DNA of 8,517 nt from a bacterium (GTDB taxonomy: Bacteria; UBP18; UBA7526), in NCBI GenBank assembly GCA_030616365.1, contig JAUWXM010000050.1, positions 1 through 8,517 of the forward strand. Direction: 5' to 3'. The number at the start of each line of letters is the position of its first letter. Position 1 is the first letter of the stretch. This document shows, piece after piece, positions 1 to 6,658 of the stretch. The notes beneath the pieces were generated by a model, which ran no database searches, had not been told where the DNA came from, and was given only the letters and a program-made list of their open reading frames with translations. The position numbers and the translations under genes were made by a program.

Positions 1-2447
1 ACCCGAGCAATGGCCACTACCTTATCTTCTGGCTTGAGTCTAATGAGACGAACCCCTTGAGTATTCCTTCCCAGAGACCGGATATCCTTAATCGGGGATT
101 GGATAATCATCCCTCTTACCGTAATAATCATCAATCCATCAGAGGTATCGACCATCTTAATCCCCACTACCGGGCCATTCCTCTTGGTGGTCTGAATATT
201 TATTACTCCTTTACCGCCCCGCGACTGGACCCGATAATTGGTATGCTGGGTCCTTTTCCCATATCCGTTCTCAGTAATCGCTAATAACGTGGCCTCCTCC
301 CTTAAGACCTCCATGCCGATTAGCCGATCGTCCTTAGCCAGCCTAATCCCTCTCACTCCTCTTGCCCCCCTTCCCATGCCTCGCACCTGGGCCTCCCGGA
401 ATCTTATGGCCAGTCCGGCCCTGGTTCCCAAGATGATGTCCTGAGAGCCATCAGTCATCTTCACCTTCATTAACTCATCTCCCTTATCCAGACGGAGAGC
501 GATGATTCCACCTGCCCGGGGACGGGAGTAGGCTGAGAGGTTAGTCTTCTTAATTACCCCCTTCTTGGTAGCCATAATGAGGAAGTGTTTATCGTCGAAC
601 TCCTTCACTGGGATAAAGGTAGTGACGAATTCATCCTGATCCAGCCTCAATAAGTTGACGATGGCCTTTCCCTTGGCGACCCTGCCTGCCTGGGGAATCT
701 TATAGACCTTGAGCCAGTGGATCCTCCCCTTATTGGTGAAGCACAGAATATACTGGTGGGTAGAAGCGATCAAGAGATGCTCTACGAAATCCTCCTCCTT
801 AGTCCCCATTCCCGTGACCCCTCTTCCACCTCTCCTCTGCACGCGATAGATAGAGACCGGGATCCTCTTTATATAACCGGTATGGGAGACGGTGATGGCC
901 ACATCCTCCTCAGCGATCAAGTCCTCTACCCGGAACTCCTCCACTGCGGCCTTAGTGATCTGAGTTCTTCTTTTATCCCCATACTTCTTCTTGATAGCCA
1001 ATAGTTCCTCACTAACAATATCCAGGACCTTCTGGGGATCTCTAAGAATTGCTTTATACTCCTTTATCCTCTTCTCTAATTCCTTATACTCCAGGTCTAT
1101 CTTCTCCCTCTCCAGACCGGTCAGGCGTTGCAGCTTCATATCCAGGATGGCCTGGGCCTGCTCCCCACTTAGCTCAAAGGCCTTGATTAATTTTTCCTTT
1201 GCCTCTTCAGGTGACTTGGAGGTCCTGATTATCTTTATCGTCTTATCTAAGTTGGCAATGGCGATGCGCAGGCCCGCTAAGATGTGAGCCCGAAGAGTCG
1301 CCTTTCTCAATTCATACTCTATTCTTCTTACCGTTATCCTTCTTCTATGCTCAATGTAGTAGGCGATTACTTGCTTAAGGTTTAAGACTCGAGGCTGGTT
1401 ATTGACCAGGGCGAGCATAATTACCCCGAAGGTGGTCTGCAATTGAGTATGCTTGAATAGTTGATTCAGGATGACCTGAGCGATCTCACCCCTCTTCAAT
1501 TCAATGACAACCCTCATTCCTCTCCTATCCGATTCATCCCTTAAGTCTGCTATCCCTTCAATCTTCTTGGCCCTGACTAAATTAGCGATGGACTCCACTA
1601 ACCTCGCCTTATTCACCTGGAAGGGGATCTCCTTTACTATAATATACTCCCTTCCCCCCTTATGCTTCTCAATATCTACCTTGGCCCTCAGGGTAATATG
1701 TCCCCTTCCCGTGGTATAAGCCTCTTTAATCCCGCTCCTTCCGCAGATTAAGGCACCAGTAGGAAAGTCTGGTCCCTTGATAATGGGGATTAACTTATCC
1801 ACCTCAATCTCCGGATCATCTATGACCGCGATTACGCCATCCACTACCTCTTCCAGATTATGGGGAGGGATATTAGTGGCCATGCCTACTGCAATTCCCG
1901 AAGAGCCGTTTACTAAGAGGTTGGGAATGGCAGAAGGTAGAATATAGGGCTCCTGCAAAGAGCCATCGAAGTTGGGACCAAAGTTTACCGTCTCCTTCTC
2001 AATATCCTTGAGTAGTTCCTCAGCCAGGGAGCCTAATCTAACCTCAGTATATCTCATGGCCGCTGGCTCATCACCATCTAAGGAGCCGAAGTTACCCTGA
2101 CCATCGATTAAGGGGTGTCTCAGAGAGAAGTCCTGAACCATCCTGGTCAGGGTATCATAGATTGCAGCATCCCCGTGAGGATGGAACTTCCCCAATGTCT
2201 CACCCACGATGCGGGCCGATTTCCGATAGGGTTTACTATGGGTCAATCCCATCTGATGCATAGCATAGAGAATCCTTCTATGGACTGGCTTCAGTCCATC
2301 CCTTACGTCCGGCAAGGCCCTACCGATGATGACGCTCATGGCGTAATCGATGTAGGCATCCTTCATCTCATCTTCGATATAAATGGGAATGATTCTTTCT
2401 CTCCGAGCCCTGAGGCTCTCTGAGCCGGTGGCCTTGACTTCTACCAT
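1..2447 (-). CDS. gyrA: DNA gyrase subunit A (3' end cut by window)
   Basis: GyrA is the DNA-cleaving and wrapping subunit of DNA gyrase (GyrA2GyrB2), which introduces negative supercoils ahead of forks using ATP hydrolysed by GyrB. About 815 codons are visible and the frame is open to the left edge, so only the last few residues and the stop are missing. The N-terminal winged-helix/tower domain carries GKFHPHGDAAIYD (residues 86-98) and the catalytic tyrosine in MRYTEVRLG (Tyr133, equal to E. coli Tyr122). The C-terminal beta-pinwheel holds a GyrA box, QRRGGRG (537-543), which marks gyrase rather than topoisomerase IV, and a second degenerate copy, QSRGGKG (741-747). The ATG at 2447 is forced because an in-frame TAG lies two codons upstream. 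AGGA (2455-2458, 7 nt away) and AGGAGG (2461-2466) precede it. The residue equivalent to E. coli Ser83 is Ala94, while Asp87 is kept as Asp98. Unlike dnaN, dciA and gyrB, it contains no obvious GC-rich palindrome. Confidence 0.97.
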   Translation of the reverse strand, partial: MVEVKATGSESLRARRERIIPIYIEDEMKDAYIDYAMSVIIGRALPDVRDGLKPVHRRILYAMHQMGLTHSKPYRKSARIVGETLGKFHPHGDAAIYDTLTRMVQDFSLRHPLIDGQGNFGSLDGDEPAAMRYTEVRLGSLAEELLKDIEKETVNFGPNFDGSLQEPYILPSAIPNLLVNGSSGIAVGMATNIPPHNLEEVVDGVIAVIDDPEIEVDKLIPIIKGPDFPTGALICGRSGIKEAYTTGRGHITLRAKVDIEKHKGGREYIIVKEIPFQVNKARLVESIANLVRAKKIEGIADLRDESDRRGMRVVIELKRGEIAQVILNQLFKHTQLQTTFGVIMLALVNNQPRVLNLKQVIAYYIEHRRRITVRRIEYELRKATLRAHILAGLRIAIANLDKTIKIIRTSKSPEEAKEKLIKAFELSGEQAQAILDMKLQRLTGLEREKIDLEYKELEKRIKEYKAILRDPQKVLDIVSEELLAIKKKYGDKRRTQITKAAVEEFRVEDLIAEEDVAITVSHTGYIKRIPVSIYRVQRRGGRGVTGMGTKEEDFVEHLLIASTHQYILCFTNKGRIHWLKVYKIPQAGRVAKGKAIVNLLRLDQDEFVTTFIPVKEFDDKHFLIMATKKGVIKKTNLSAYSRPRAGGIIALRLDKGDELMKVKMTDGSQDIILGTRAGLAIRFREAQVRGMGRGARGVRGIRLAKDDRLIGMEVLREEATLLAITENGYGKRTQHTNYRVQSRGGKGVINIQTTKRNGPVVGIKMVDTSDGLMIITVRGMIIQSPIKDIRSLGRNTQGVRLIRLKPEDKVVAIAR

Positions 2448-2454
2448 CTTCTAA

Positions 2455-2466
2455 TCCTTTCCTCCT
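2455..2466 (-). promoter_or_regulatory. gyrA ribosome-binding site (double Shine-Dalgarno)
   Basis: On the minus strand AGGAGG (2461-2466) is followed by AAAGGA, giving two anti-SD matches 13 and 7 nt before the gyrA ATG. With the in-frame TAG at 2451-2453 this fixes the start. The site lies in the 26-nt gap after the HEAT-repeat gene, so gyrA can be translated from the same transcript. Confidence 0.6.
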
Positions 2467-2473
2467 AGTTCTT

Positions 2474-3043
2474 TTATTTCTGTTTTGGAAGTTTTTTCTC
2501 CGTTTCTTTGATCTTTTTCATCATCTCTTCCACTTCTTTCAGAGGAGATCCTTTTTCATAACTGTAATCCTTACCTGTAATCTTTTTCAAGGATTGTGCG
2601 GCCTGACTGCGAGTGTAAGAATACTTATCTTTTAAAGCCTTTTTCAAAGCGGGAATAGCTCTCTTATCGTCCATCTTTCCTAGGGCTTTAGCAGCATTGC
2701 ATCGCGTATGACAGTAACTATCGTTTAAAAGGGCTTTAATTAATGCCGGAGTTGCTTTTTTATCACCAATTCTTCCTAATGCCTCCGCTATCTTACTTCG
2801 CAAGTGATCCCTCTTACTATATTTCAAGAATTCAATCAGAGGCTCCACTGCCCTCGGATCACCGATCATCCCTAATGCTGTAACAGCATCTGCTTTTTCA
2901 GTCATGCCGCCATACTTTAGTACCTTCACTATTCTATCAATGACTACACCTAATTCATCCTTAGTCTTGCTCCACACTGTTTCGCCTGTAAGAAGGACTA
3001 CTGCAATACTAATCGCTAGGAAAATAATAAGATATCGCTTCAT
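2474..3043 (-). CDS. Small exported HEAT-repeat protein
   Basis: This 189-residue protein has a clear N-terminal signal: Lys-Arg followed by a hydrophobic core at residues 4-19 (YLIIFLAISIAVVLLT), with possible cleavage near V23-W24-S25. There is no lipobox cysteine. The mature part is mostly PBS-lyase-type HEAT repeats with a roughly 31-residue period: ALGMIGDPRAVEPLIEFL (56-73), ALGRIGDKKATPALIKALL (88-106), ALGKMDDKRAIPALKKALK (120-138), and a weak last unit ending SLKKITG (151-157). A Lys/Glu-rich tail follows (about 163-189). HEAT solenoids are protein-binding scaffolds; partner and function cannot be read here. Start: AGGAGG at 3052-3057, 8 nt before the ATG. It lies between the GAF gene and gyrA, co-directional, and hand-counted 60-base samples (37-45% G+C) are lower than gyrB samples (55-62%). 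This suggests an insertion into a gyrB-gyrA unit. No link to DNA topology is evident, and export argues against one. Confidence 0.85.
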   Translation of the reverse strand: MKRYLIIFLAISIAVVLLTGETVWSKTKDELGVVIDRIVKVLKYGGMTEKADAVTALGMIGDPRAVEPLIEFLKYSKRDHLRSKIAEALGRIGDKKATPALIKALLNDSYCHTRCNAAKALGKMDDKRAIPALKKALKDKYSYTRSQAAQSLKKITGKDYSYEKGSPLKEVEEMMKKIKETEKKLPKQK

Positions 3044-3072
3044 TTTTCTATCCTCCTTCTTTCCTTATATTT

Positions 3073-3108
3073 AGTCATACGACTATAAGACAACGAGACT
3101 ATTCGACT
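3073..3108 (-). repeat. 8-bp-periodic GTC array in the GAF-HEAT gap
   Basis: On the minus strand GTC recurs exactly every 8 bp four times: GTCGAATA, GTCTCGTT, GTCTTATA, GTCGTATG. On the plus strand GAC starts at 3081, 3089, 3097 and 3105. The array ends in a short interrupted palindrome, AGTC-GTAT-GACT (3073-3084). It fills most of the 65-bp gap between the two genes, beginning right at the stop codon of the GAF gene. No T-run follows, so it is not a standard terminator. The role is unknown. Confidence 0.7.
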
Positions 3109-3576
3109 TTATAAATTCTCAGCCAATTTGTTAGCGAAGACACAGGCAATATCAAGGTCCTTATTGGTTAAAGCTTCACTTGATTTTGTTCTTTTTGCGT
3201 TCAGAACTCCAATTACCTCATTCTCCTTAATGGCCGGAACACTCATTCCAGAATAAATCTCTTCATATTTTTTTAAACGAGCAAATCTGGGATTTTTGGC
3301 AATATCTCCGACTACTAAAATTGCTTCCTTGTTTTCAGCTGCTTTTCCACAGACCCTTTCGCCTAGCTTTACTGAAATTCCTAATTTTTTTTGAGCGACT
3401 TCTAAATCTCTATCACAACTTGCCACAATCACCAACTCATTCTTTTCCTTATCCAAATTCATAAAAGTTGCTCCATCAGCTTTAATTACCTGACATAAAG
3501 TTTCTATTAGAACTTTTGCCATTTTTTGAGAATCCTCGGGAATTGAATTTGGATCCAGAGCAATTTTTATTTCCAT
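3109..3576 (-). CDS. Stand-alone GAF-domain protein
   Basis: This 155-residue cytoplasmic protein is nearly all one GAF domain. Supporting pattern: the first helix (about 17-33, MAKVLIETLCQVIKADGATF), strands around ELVIVASC (47-54), the KLGERVCGKAAENKEAILVVGDIAKNP region (70-96, quoted here in pieces: LGERVCGKAAENK, AILVVGDI), then SGMSVPAIKENEVIGVLN (109-126) and a closing helix LDIACVFANKLAENL (141-155). GAF domains bind small ligands (cyclic nucleotides, haem, metals, other metabolites) or dimerise. No kinase, cyclase, EAL or helix-turn-helix output domain is attached, so it may act by protein contact; the ligand cannot be assigned. Cys54, Cys76 and Cys145 are present, but it does not match the CXXXC pattern of free-Met-(R)-sulfoxide reductase convincingly. 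AGGAGG (3583-3588, 6 nt before ATG) nearly touches the gyrB stop, so it is probably co-transcribed with gyrB. Sampled G+C is 32-40%, well below gyrB. Confidence 0.87.
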   Translation of the reverse strand: MEIKIALDPNSIPEDSQKMAKVLIETLCQVIKADGATFMNLDKEKNELVIVASCDRDLEVAQKKLGISVKLGERVCGKAAENKEAILVVGDIAKNPRFARLKKYEEIYSGMSVPAIKENEVIGVLNAKRTKSSEALTNKDLDIACVFANKLAENL

Positions 3577-3582
3577 TCTTCT

Positions 3583-3588
3583 CCTCCT
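3583..3588 (-). promoter_or_regulatory. Consensus Shine-Dalgarno of the GAF gene
   Basis: AGGAGG on the minus strand lies 6 nt before the ATG at 3576 and 2 nt or less from the gyrB stop codon (3590-3592). It sets the GAF start and implies translation from the gyrB mRNA. Confidence 0.7.
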
Positions 3589-3589
3589 T

Positions 3590-6040
3590 TTAAATGTCTA
3601 AGTTCTTAACCTCTGGGGCATGCTCCTGGATGAACTGCCTTCTGGGCTCTACCTTATCACCCATTAAGACCGTAAATATCCTATCCGCCTCCACCGCATC
3701 CTCCAGGGTGACCTTCAAAATGGTCCTCTGCTCCGGATCCATGGTTGTCTCCCAGAGCTGGGTAGGGTTCATCTCTCCTAATCCCTTATACCTCTGGATG
3801 GTCATGCCCCTCCTACCCAGTTCCCTGATCTTCTTGGCAATCTCTCTGAAGTCATAGAGAGGATAGGTATTCTTTTCTTCCTCTATGCGATATAAAGGAT
3901 GGGCCTCCTTGGGATCGACATCCGGAATAATACGAACTCCCCTCTTCTCTACCTTACGCATGGCCTCTTCCATCTGGATTACTTCGGGAAGCTTCTCTAC
4001 CTTAGTGATGGTTACTTCCTCTATCTCCTCCTCCTTTCCCGCCTCTGGCGGGACCCCGCCTTTTGGCGGTGGCTTCGCCTTTGCTTTCTTTTTCTCTTCC
4101 TCCTTCATCAGTTTATCCATTTCCTTCTTGCTATAGAGGAAGTACTCCTTGCTTTCGCTTTCCACCTTGAATATTGGGATATCCTTGGGGTCCTTGGCCC
4201 GAAGTTCGATATACCTTAAGACATCCAGCCCCCTTCTTTGAGCAGTCTTTTTTAGTTTCTCTAACTCGCAGAGCTCCTTCACTAGATCCTTCAATTCCTC
4301 CTTCTCCCAGACTCGGTCCTTCTTCCCCTCTTTCAACCTTATCAATTTGGCATCCGAGGTCCCAGCATCAATCAGGAAGTCCTCCATATCCTCATCGCTC
4401 TCTAAGTACCTCTCCATCTTTCCCCTCTTCACCTTATATAAGGGTGGTTGGGCGATGTAGACATACCCCTCCTTCACTAACTGGGGGGCCTGTCTATAGA
4501 AGAAAGTGAGGAGCAGAGTTCGGATATGAGCCCCATCCACATCGGCATCGGTCATGATGATTACCTTATGGTACCTTGCTTTACTAATATCGAAGTCCTC
4601 TTCTCCAATACCGGTCCCCAGGGCAGTAATCAAGGTTCTTATCTCAATGTTTGAGAGTATCTTATCCAGTCTGGCCTTCTCCACATTCAGAATCTTGCCC
4701 TTCAGAGGCAGAATGGCCTGGAACTTCCTATCCCGACCCTGCTTTGCCGAGCCACCTGCAGAATCTCCCTCCACAATGTAGAGTTCACACTTTGCCGGGT
4801 CCCTTTCAGAGCAGTCGGCTAACTTTCCGGGAAGTCCTGCTCCCTCTAAGACTCCTTTCCTCCTGGTGAGTTCCCGGGCCTTTCTTGCTGCCTCCCGAGC
4901 CTGGGCAGCGATGACGCTTTTCTCAATTATGGAGCGGGCCTCGGAAGGATGCTCCTCTAAGTATTCTCCCAATCCCTCATTCACCACCGCCTCAACGATT
5001 CCCCTCACCTCAGAGTTTCCCAGTTTAGACTTGGTCTGTCCCTCAAACTGGGGCTCGGGTAGTTTAATGCTGAGTACTGCCGTCAGTCCTTCCCGGACGT
5101 CCTCACCAGATAAGCTGGTCTTATCATTCTTGAAAAGCATATTCTTTCGAGCATAGTCATTGGCCGTCCGGGTCAGAGCGCCCCGGAAGCCAGAGAGATG
5201 AGTCCCCCCATCAATAGTATTTATGGTGTTGGCAAAGGAGAAGATATTCTCCGCATAGCCATCGTTATACTGCATGGCGATCTCAACCTCTGTTCCTTCC
5301 CTCTCTCTCCTGAAATAGACGGGCTCGGGATGTAAGACCGTCTTGTTCTCATTGAGATGTTTGACAAAGGAGACGATTCCTCCTTCATAACAGAAGTCGT
5401 GCTTCTTATCCGTTCTCTCATCCTTCAGGATAATCCGAGTTCCTTTATTTAGGAAGGCCAGTTCCCTCAATCGATTGGATAGGGCATCGAAGGAGAAGTC
5501 AATCTCCTCAAAGATGGCGGAGTCTGGCTTGAAGGTCACCTTGGTTCCCGTCTTCTTCGTCCTTCCCGTAACTTTTAAGTCCGCCGAGGGCTTTCCAAAG
5601 TGGTACTTCTGATAGTGAACCTTCCCCCTTCTCTTTACCTCGACCTCCAACCACTCAGAGAGACCATTCACCACACTCACTCCCACGCCGTGCAGACCAC
5701 CAGAGACCTTATAGGCCTCCTTATCGAACTTCCCTCCTGCATGGAGCTTGGTCATAACCACCTCCACCGCGGGCCTCTTCTCTCCCGGATGCTCCTCCAC
5801 CGGAATTCCCCTTCCATCATCAACTACGGTAATGGAGTTGTCGGAGTGAATGGCGACATCGATCCTCTTGCAGTAACCGACCAGGGCCTCATCGATGGAG
5901 TTATCCACTACCTCATAGACTAAGTGATGTAAACCCGTATGGCTGGTATCCCCGATATACATACTCGGTCTCTTACGAACCGCCTCCAGGCCCTCCAAGA
6001 CCTGAATGGTTGTGGCATCGTATGGCTTCTCTTTAACCAT
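3590..6040 (-). CDS. gyrB: DNA gyrase subunit B
   Basis: GyrB is the ATPase and TOPRIM subunit of gyrase, 816 residues. The GHKL ATPase domain shows EVVDNSIDEAL (Glu43 and Asn47, equal to E. coli Glu42 and Asn46), DDGRGIP with Asp74, and GGLHGVGVSVVNGLS (114-128). The transducer has QTKSKLGN with Lys337. The TOPRIM domain has EGDSAGGSAKQG (Glu424) and TDADVDGAHIRTLLLTFFYR (Asp498, Asp500, Asp502), which hold the Mg2+ ions for cleavage. The C-terminal tail keeps QRYKGLGEMNP (749-759), which contacts GyrA. Length matches E. coli (804) rather than the roughly 640-residue Gram-positive form, because a TOPRIM insert of about 190 residues (545-735) is present. That insert includes a Lys/Glu-rich stretch and PPPKGGVPPEAG (657-668), encoded by tandem GC-rich hairpins. 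ATG at 6040 lies 6 nt after the dciA stop, preceded by AAAGG that overlaps that stop, suggesting translational coupling. Confidence 0.98.
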   Translation of the reverse strand: MVKEKPYDATTIQVLEGLEAVRKRPSMYIGDTSHTGLHHLVYEVVDNSIDEALVGYCKRIDVAIHSDNSITVVDDGRGIPVEEHPGEKRPAVEVVMTKLHAGGKFDKEAYKVSGGLHGVGVSVVNGLSEWLEVEVKRRGKVHYQKYHFGKPSADLKVTGRTKKTGTKVTFKPDSAIFEEIDFSFDALSNRLRELAFLNKGTRIILKDERTDKKHDFCYEGGIVSFVKHLNENKTVLHPEPVYFRREREGTEVEIAMQYNDGYAENIFSFANTINTIDGGTHLSGFRGALTRTANDYARKNMLFKNDKTSLSGEDVREGLTAVLSIKLPEPQFEGQTKSKLGNSEVRGIVEAVVNEGLGEYLEEHPSEARSIIEKSVIAAQAREAARKARELTRRKGVLEGAGLPGKLADCSERDPAKCELYIVEGDSAGGSAKQGRDRKFQAILPLKGKILNVEKARLDKILSNIEIRTLITALGTGIGEEDFDISKARYHKVIIMTDADVDGAHIRTLLLTFFYRQAPQLVKEGYVYIAQPPLYKVKRGKMERYLESDEDMEDFLIDAGTSDAKLIRLKEGKKDRVWEKEELKDLVKELCELEKLKKTAQRRGLDVLRYIELRAKDPKDIPIFKVESESKEYFLYSKKEMDKLMKEEEKKKAKAKPPPKGGVPPEAGKEEEIEEVTITKVEKLPEVIQMEEAMRKVEKRGVRIIPDVDPKEAHPLYRIEEEKNTYPLYDFREIAKKIRELGRRGMTIQRYKGLGEMNPTQLWETTMDPEQRTILKVTLEDAVEADRIFTVLMGDKVEPRRQFIQEHAPEVKNLDI
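4037..4072. repeat. Tandem GC-rich hairpins inside gyrB
   Basis: Two adjacent hairpins lie in the gyrB frame. The first is a perfect 7-bp stem with a 3-nt loop (TCCCGCC 4037-4043, GGCGGGA 4047-4053). The second is CCCCGCC (4054-4060), TTTT loop, GGCGGTGG (4065-4072), with 5 perfect pairs and an imperfect extension. They encode the proline/glycine-rich residues 657-668 within the variable TOPRIM insert, so a folded core is not disrupted. Likely a small palindromic element read in frame. Confidence 0.65.
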
Positions 6041-6046
6041 CTTTCC

Positions 6047-6658
6047 CTACCTTTCTTCGCTCCGTCGCCATAGCTCCGTCCTCCGCAGAAGTTCTGCTTC
6101 GGAGGAGGGCTTTGGAGCGTCGGCGACCTGGGCCACTTTCGTCTTCTCTAATCCCTTCTCATCCCTCACAGTTTCATATTTTGCTTCTTTAGTAAGAAAA
6201 TCCTTTAGTATTTTCTTTATCTCAGGATCCTCTATCTTCTTTAAACTCTCTTCTATCTTCCTTCTCTTTCCTTTATCTAACTTTACCCTTTCTAAATCTA
6301 TTGCCTTTTCTTTTTTCTCTTCTGGAAAAGATTTTTTTACCCCGCTCCTCTGCAGAGGGGCGGGGTTTATTTCTCCTATCTTAAAATAGATATCCTTAAT
6401 CACCTTTTTCCCAATGCTCTTATTCAACCTCTCCATTATCCCACTCTTCAAAAAGGTGAGCTCCTGAGTCCAGGAAGAACTTTCCACTAAAACAGTCATC
6501 CTGCCATTATAGACCTTGAGGGGCTTGGTATGAATAGCGATACTCTCTCCCACCGCCTCATTCCAGAAGGATAGGACGGCACACTCCTTGATTCTCTTCT
6601 CCAGCCCTAACTTACGCAGAGTAGCATTCAGGATTCTTCTAATTCTCTTGGGCCTCAT
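6047..6658 (-). CDS. dciA: DciA-type helicase-loading protein (DUF721)
   Basis: DciA is the ancestral partner that helps load the replicative helicase DnaB in bacteria without DnaC or DnaI. This protein has 203 residues. The KH-like DUF721 domain covers about 1-95: a basic N-terminal helix (RPKRIRRILNATLRKLGL), then FWNEAVGESIAIHTKPL with Trp32, and VLVESSSWTQELTFLK with Trp63, both hallmark positions. After residue 97 the protein is charged, low-complexity and probably flexible, which fits known DciA tails. Residues 98-107 (NPAPLQRSGV) come from a 28-bp near-perfect palindrome, and 178-199 from a 64-bp imperfect inverted repeat that ends 14 nt before the stop, so much of the tail is repeat-derived. 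ATG overlaps the dnaN stop as ATGA, and there is no strong SD of its own, so it is probably translated by coupling to dnaN. Gene position (dnaN-dciA-gyrB) agrees with the assignment. Confidence 0.9.
   Translation of the reverse strand: MRPKRIRRILNATLRKLGLEKRIKECAVLSFWNEAVGESIAIHTKPLKVYNGRMTVLVESSSWTQELTFLKSGIMERLNKSIGKKVIKDIYFKIGEINPAPLQRSGVKKSFPEEKKEKAIDLERVKLDKGKRRKIEESLKKIEDPEIKKILKDFLTKEAKYETVRDEKGLEKTKVAQVADAPKPSSEAELLRRTELWRRSEER
6064..6127. repeat. 64-bp imperfect inverted repeat forming the dciA 3' end
   Basis: Nested complementary blocks: GTCGCC (6064-6069) with GGCGAC (6122-6127); GCTCC (6073-6077) with GGAGC (6114-6118); TCCTCC (6079-6084) with GGAGGA (6101-6106); GCAGAA (6085-6090) with TTCTGC (6092-6097), leaving a 1-nt centre and a 3-nt bulge (6098-6100). 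It encodes the last 20-odd residues of DciA, rich in Ala, Pro, Ser, Glu and Arg. RNA from this region could fold just upstream of the gyrB start. Confidence 0.75.
6339..6366. repeat. 28-bp near-perfect palindrome inside dciA
   Basis: The two 14-bp halves (ACCCCGCTCCTCTG and CAGAGGGGCGGGGT on the plus strand) are reverse complements at 13 of 14 positions, with no loop. The palindrome is flanked by AT-rich coding sequence and encodes residues 98-107 of DciA, directly after the DUF721 domain. The sharp GC contrast and symmetry suggest an inserted element that keeps the frame open. Confidence 0.8.

Noticed and set aside
57..2423. Several plus-strand ORFs of 70-100 codons across this stretch
   Set aside because: They lie antisense to gyrA, whose motifs and full-length frame are unambiguous; their translations show no domain character.
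1..2447. parC (topoisomerase IV subunit A) instead of gyrA
   Set aside because: A full GyrA box QRRGGRG and a long beta-pinwheel domain with a second box-like motif indicate gyrase.
3594..5923. Plus-strand ORFs of 70-111 codons, and a minus-strand ORF at 5221-5421
   Set aside because: Shadow frames of gyrB; Ser/Pro/Leu-rich translations typical of antisense frames, and no ribosome-binding sites worth noting.
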